NCBI GenBank assembly: GCA_937901285.1 | Contig: CALCHI010000417.1 | Span: forward strand, 1 to 10,194 | DNA from: UBA8437 sp003445035 | GTDB lineage: Bacteria; Planctomycetota; Planctomycetia; Planctomycetales; Planctomycetaceae | Direction: 5' to 3' | Length of the DNA: 10,194 nucleotides | Shown here: piece after piece, positions 8,985 through 10,194 of the stretch | How the letters are laid out: each line of letters begins with the position of its first letter | Numbering within the stretch: position 1 is the first letter of the stretch | The notes under the pieces: generated by a model | The model's input: only the letters and a program-made list of their open reading frames with translations | Database searches by the model: none | What the model was told of the DNA's origin: nothing | Made by a program: the position numbers and the translations under genes

Positions 8985-9081
8985 TTCGCCCGAAATGACT
9001 TCGGCATGGGATTACCGCTGCACGTGGCGAGTTGCTAGTCTGTGGCGTCGAGTGATTCGAGACGGACAGGGAGAAGCGGTG

Positions 9082-10194
9082 ATGTCGAAGCGATTTCTTT
9101 GTGGCGGCGGTCTTGTCCTGGTCGCGGTGCTGGTGATGTGTGCCGAGACGCTGGTGGCGGCTCCGCCGGGCTGGCCCAGTTGGCGCGGGCCTCGGGGTGA
9201 CGGACATTCGACCGAAACCGATCTCCCCACCCGGTGGTCCAACGACTCGATCAAGTGGTCAGTGGCCCTGCCCGGCCAGGGTCAATCGTCACCGACGATC
9301 TGGGGCAAACGGATCTTCCTGACGACAGCCCTGGAGAAGGGCAAGCGGCGGGTGGTGCTGTGCGTGGATCGGGAGACGCACAAGATCGCCTGGCAGCACA
9401 CCGCGTTCACCGGGCCCGCCCTGCCGACCCACAACATGAACGGTTACGCCTCGGCCAGTTGTGTGACCGATGGCGAATTCGTCTACGCCTTCTTCGGCGA
9501 GGGGGGCGGGATTCACTGTTACCGGGTCGATGGGTCGCCGGCCTGGCAGAAACCGATCGGCGTTTTCGACAATCGCTGGGGGTCGGCATCGTGCCCGGTG
9601 CTGGTGGGCAACTCGGTGATTCAACTGGTCGATTCGGACAAGGAGGCCTACATCGCCGCTTTTGACCGGAAGACCGGTCGGCCACTGTGGAAGACCAATC
9701 GGGACAACTTCCGCGGCTGGAGCACCCCGGTGCTGATCCGGGCCGGGGGCCACGACGAACTGGTCGTCAACGGGCACGCGGCCGTGTGTGCCTACGACCC
9801 GGCGACCGGCAAGGAACTGTGGCGGGTCAAGAACCCTTCGGGGCGAGGGACTCCCACGGTCACCCCCGCCGGAGGGCTGTTGTTTTCGACCAACGGGACC
9901 CGGCCGTTTCTGACGGCGATCCGTCCCGGTGGCAGCGGAGACGTGACCGCCAGCCACGTGGCGTGGCAGGTCAAGCGTCAAGGCCGTGACATCCCCTCGC
10001 CCATCGTCGTGGGCGAGCACGTGCTGGTGGTCGGACTGCGGGGGGGCATCCTGGGCTGTTACGACACCAAGACCGGCAAGCAGCACTGGCTCGAACGACT
10101 CGGCACCAACTTCTCGGCCTCGCCGGTCGCCTGGAACGGCCTGGCGTTTTTCCTCAACGAGGCGGGCGAGACCTTCGTGGTCAAGCCGGGTCCC
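9082..10194 (+). CDS. exported PQQ-like beta-propeller repeat protein (3' end outside window)
   Basis: 371 codons are open from the ATG at 9082 to the window edge with no stop, so the C-terminus is missing. AGGGAG at 9068-9073 lies 8 nt before the ATG; a GTG directly in front (9079) is a less likely start. The signal peptide has KR then a hydrophobic run (5-21), with a likely cut near LVAA (24-27). A Cys at 20 is preceded by Met, so it is not a good lipobox. The mature part opens with WPSWRGPRGDG (31-41), a common start of secreted planctomycete propellers. Blade motifs of the A-x-D-x-x-T-G-K-x-x-W type appear at about 94-104 (CVDRETHKIAW), 194-203 (FDRKTGRPLW), 237-247 (YDPATGKELW) and 327-336 (YDTKTGKQHW), with weaker ones at 147-155 and 279-295. 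Such repeats are BamB-like and need not bind PQQ. No dehydrogenase motif is seen; the role is probably structural or ligand binding in the envelope. Confidence 0.9.
   Translation, partial: MSKRFLCGGGLVLVAVLVMCAETLVAAPPGWPSWRGPRGDGHSTETDLPTRWSNDSIKWSVALPGQGQSSPTIWGKRIFLTTALEKGKRRVVLCVDRETHKIAWQHTAFTGPALPTHNMNGYASASCVTDGEFVYAFFGEGGGIHCYRVDGSPAWQKPIGVFDNRWGSASCPVLVGNSVIQLVDSDKEAYIAAFDRKTGRPLWKTNRDNFRGWSTPVLIRAGGHDELVVNGHAAVCAYDPATGKELWRVKNPSGRGTPTVTPAGGLLFSTNGTRPFLTAIRPGGSGDVTASHVAWQVKRQGRDIPSPIVVGEHVLVVGLRGGILGCYDTKTGKQHWLERLGTNFSASPVAWNGLAFFLNEAGETFVVKPGP

Noticed and set aside
9139..9144. Cys20 of the propeller protein as a lipoprotein attachment site
   Set aside because: The residues before the cysteine (L-V-M) do not fit the lipobox, which needs a small residue at -1; an ordinary signal peptidase I site near LVAA fits better.
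9289..10086. 265-codon minus-strand frame opposite the PQQ-like propeller gene
   Set aside because: Antisense to repeated propeller blade motifs that run in frame to the window edge on the plus strand.

Overview
The window looks like a piece of a high-GC planctomycete chromosome. This is judged from content, not from a marker gene: a secreted protein with two DUF1080 (3-keto-disaccharide hydrolase-like) domains, a secreted PQQ-like beta-propeller protein opening with a W-P-S-W-R-G-P type N-terminus, a large exported M16 peptidase, a long membrane-anchored protein with glycine/methionine tracts, and a FolC with DAAHN and GSKGKGS motif variants. All of these are familiar in that phylum. No rRNA, tRNA, CRISPR array, integrase, transposase or phage gene is visible.

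Layout: (1) 1-100, + strand: the last 32 codons of an upstream gene ending in a Pro-Ala-Lys repeat tail, followed by a GC hairpin. (2) 272-2890, + strand: an 872-residue single-pass membrane protein with two Gly/Met low-complexity tracts; I recognise no named family. (3) 2917-4287, - strand: folC (folylpolyglutamate/dihydrofolate synthase), convergent with (2) across a 26-nt gap. (4) 4461-4748, + strand: a 95-residue SelW/SelT/SelH (Rdx) family protein, Cys form, divergent from folC. (5) 4705-5961, - strand: the exported tandem DUF1080 protein, whose 3' end overlaps the 3' end of (4) by 44 nt. (6) 6015-8846, - strand: an exported two-half M16 zinc peptidase, upstream of (5) on the same strand and probably its operon partner. 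(7) 9082 to the window end, + strand: an exported PQQ-like beta-propeller protein, divergent from (6) and cut by the window edge.

How they may work together: (5), (6) and (7) all carry signal peptides and suit envelope or secreted processing of glycans and proteins. (5) and (6) are the only pair that looks like a transcriptional unit (53-nt gap, no visible terminator). folC is folate housekeeping and the Rdx protein is probably a small thiol-redox protein; nothing links those two beyond a shared divergent intergenic region.

I do not see a clear new multi-gene system. The parts most worth a second look are the Gly/Met-tract membrane protein, the enlarged second DUF1080 domain, and the overlapping 3' ends of the Rdx and DUF1080 genes. 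The longest stretch without a gene is 235 nt (8847-9081).
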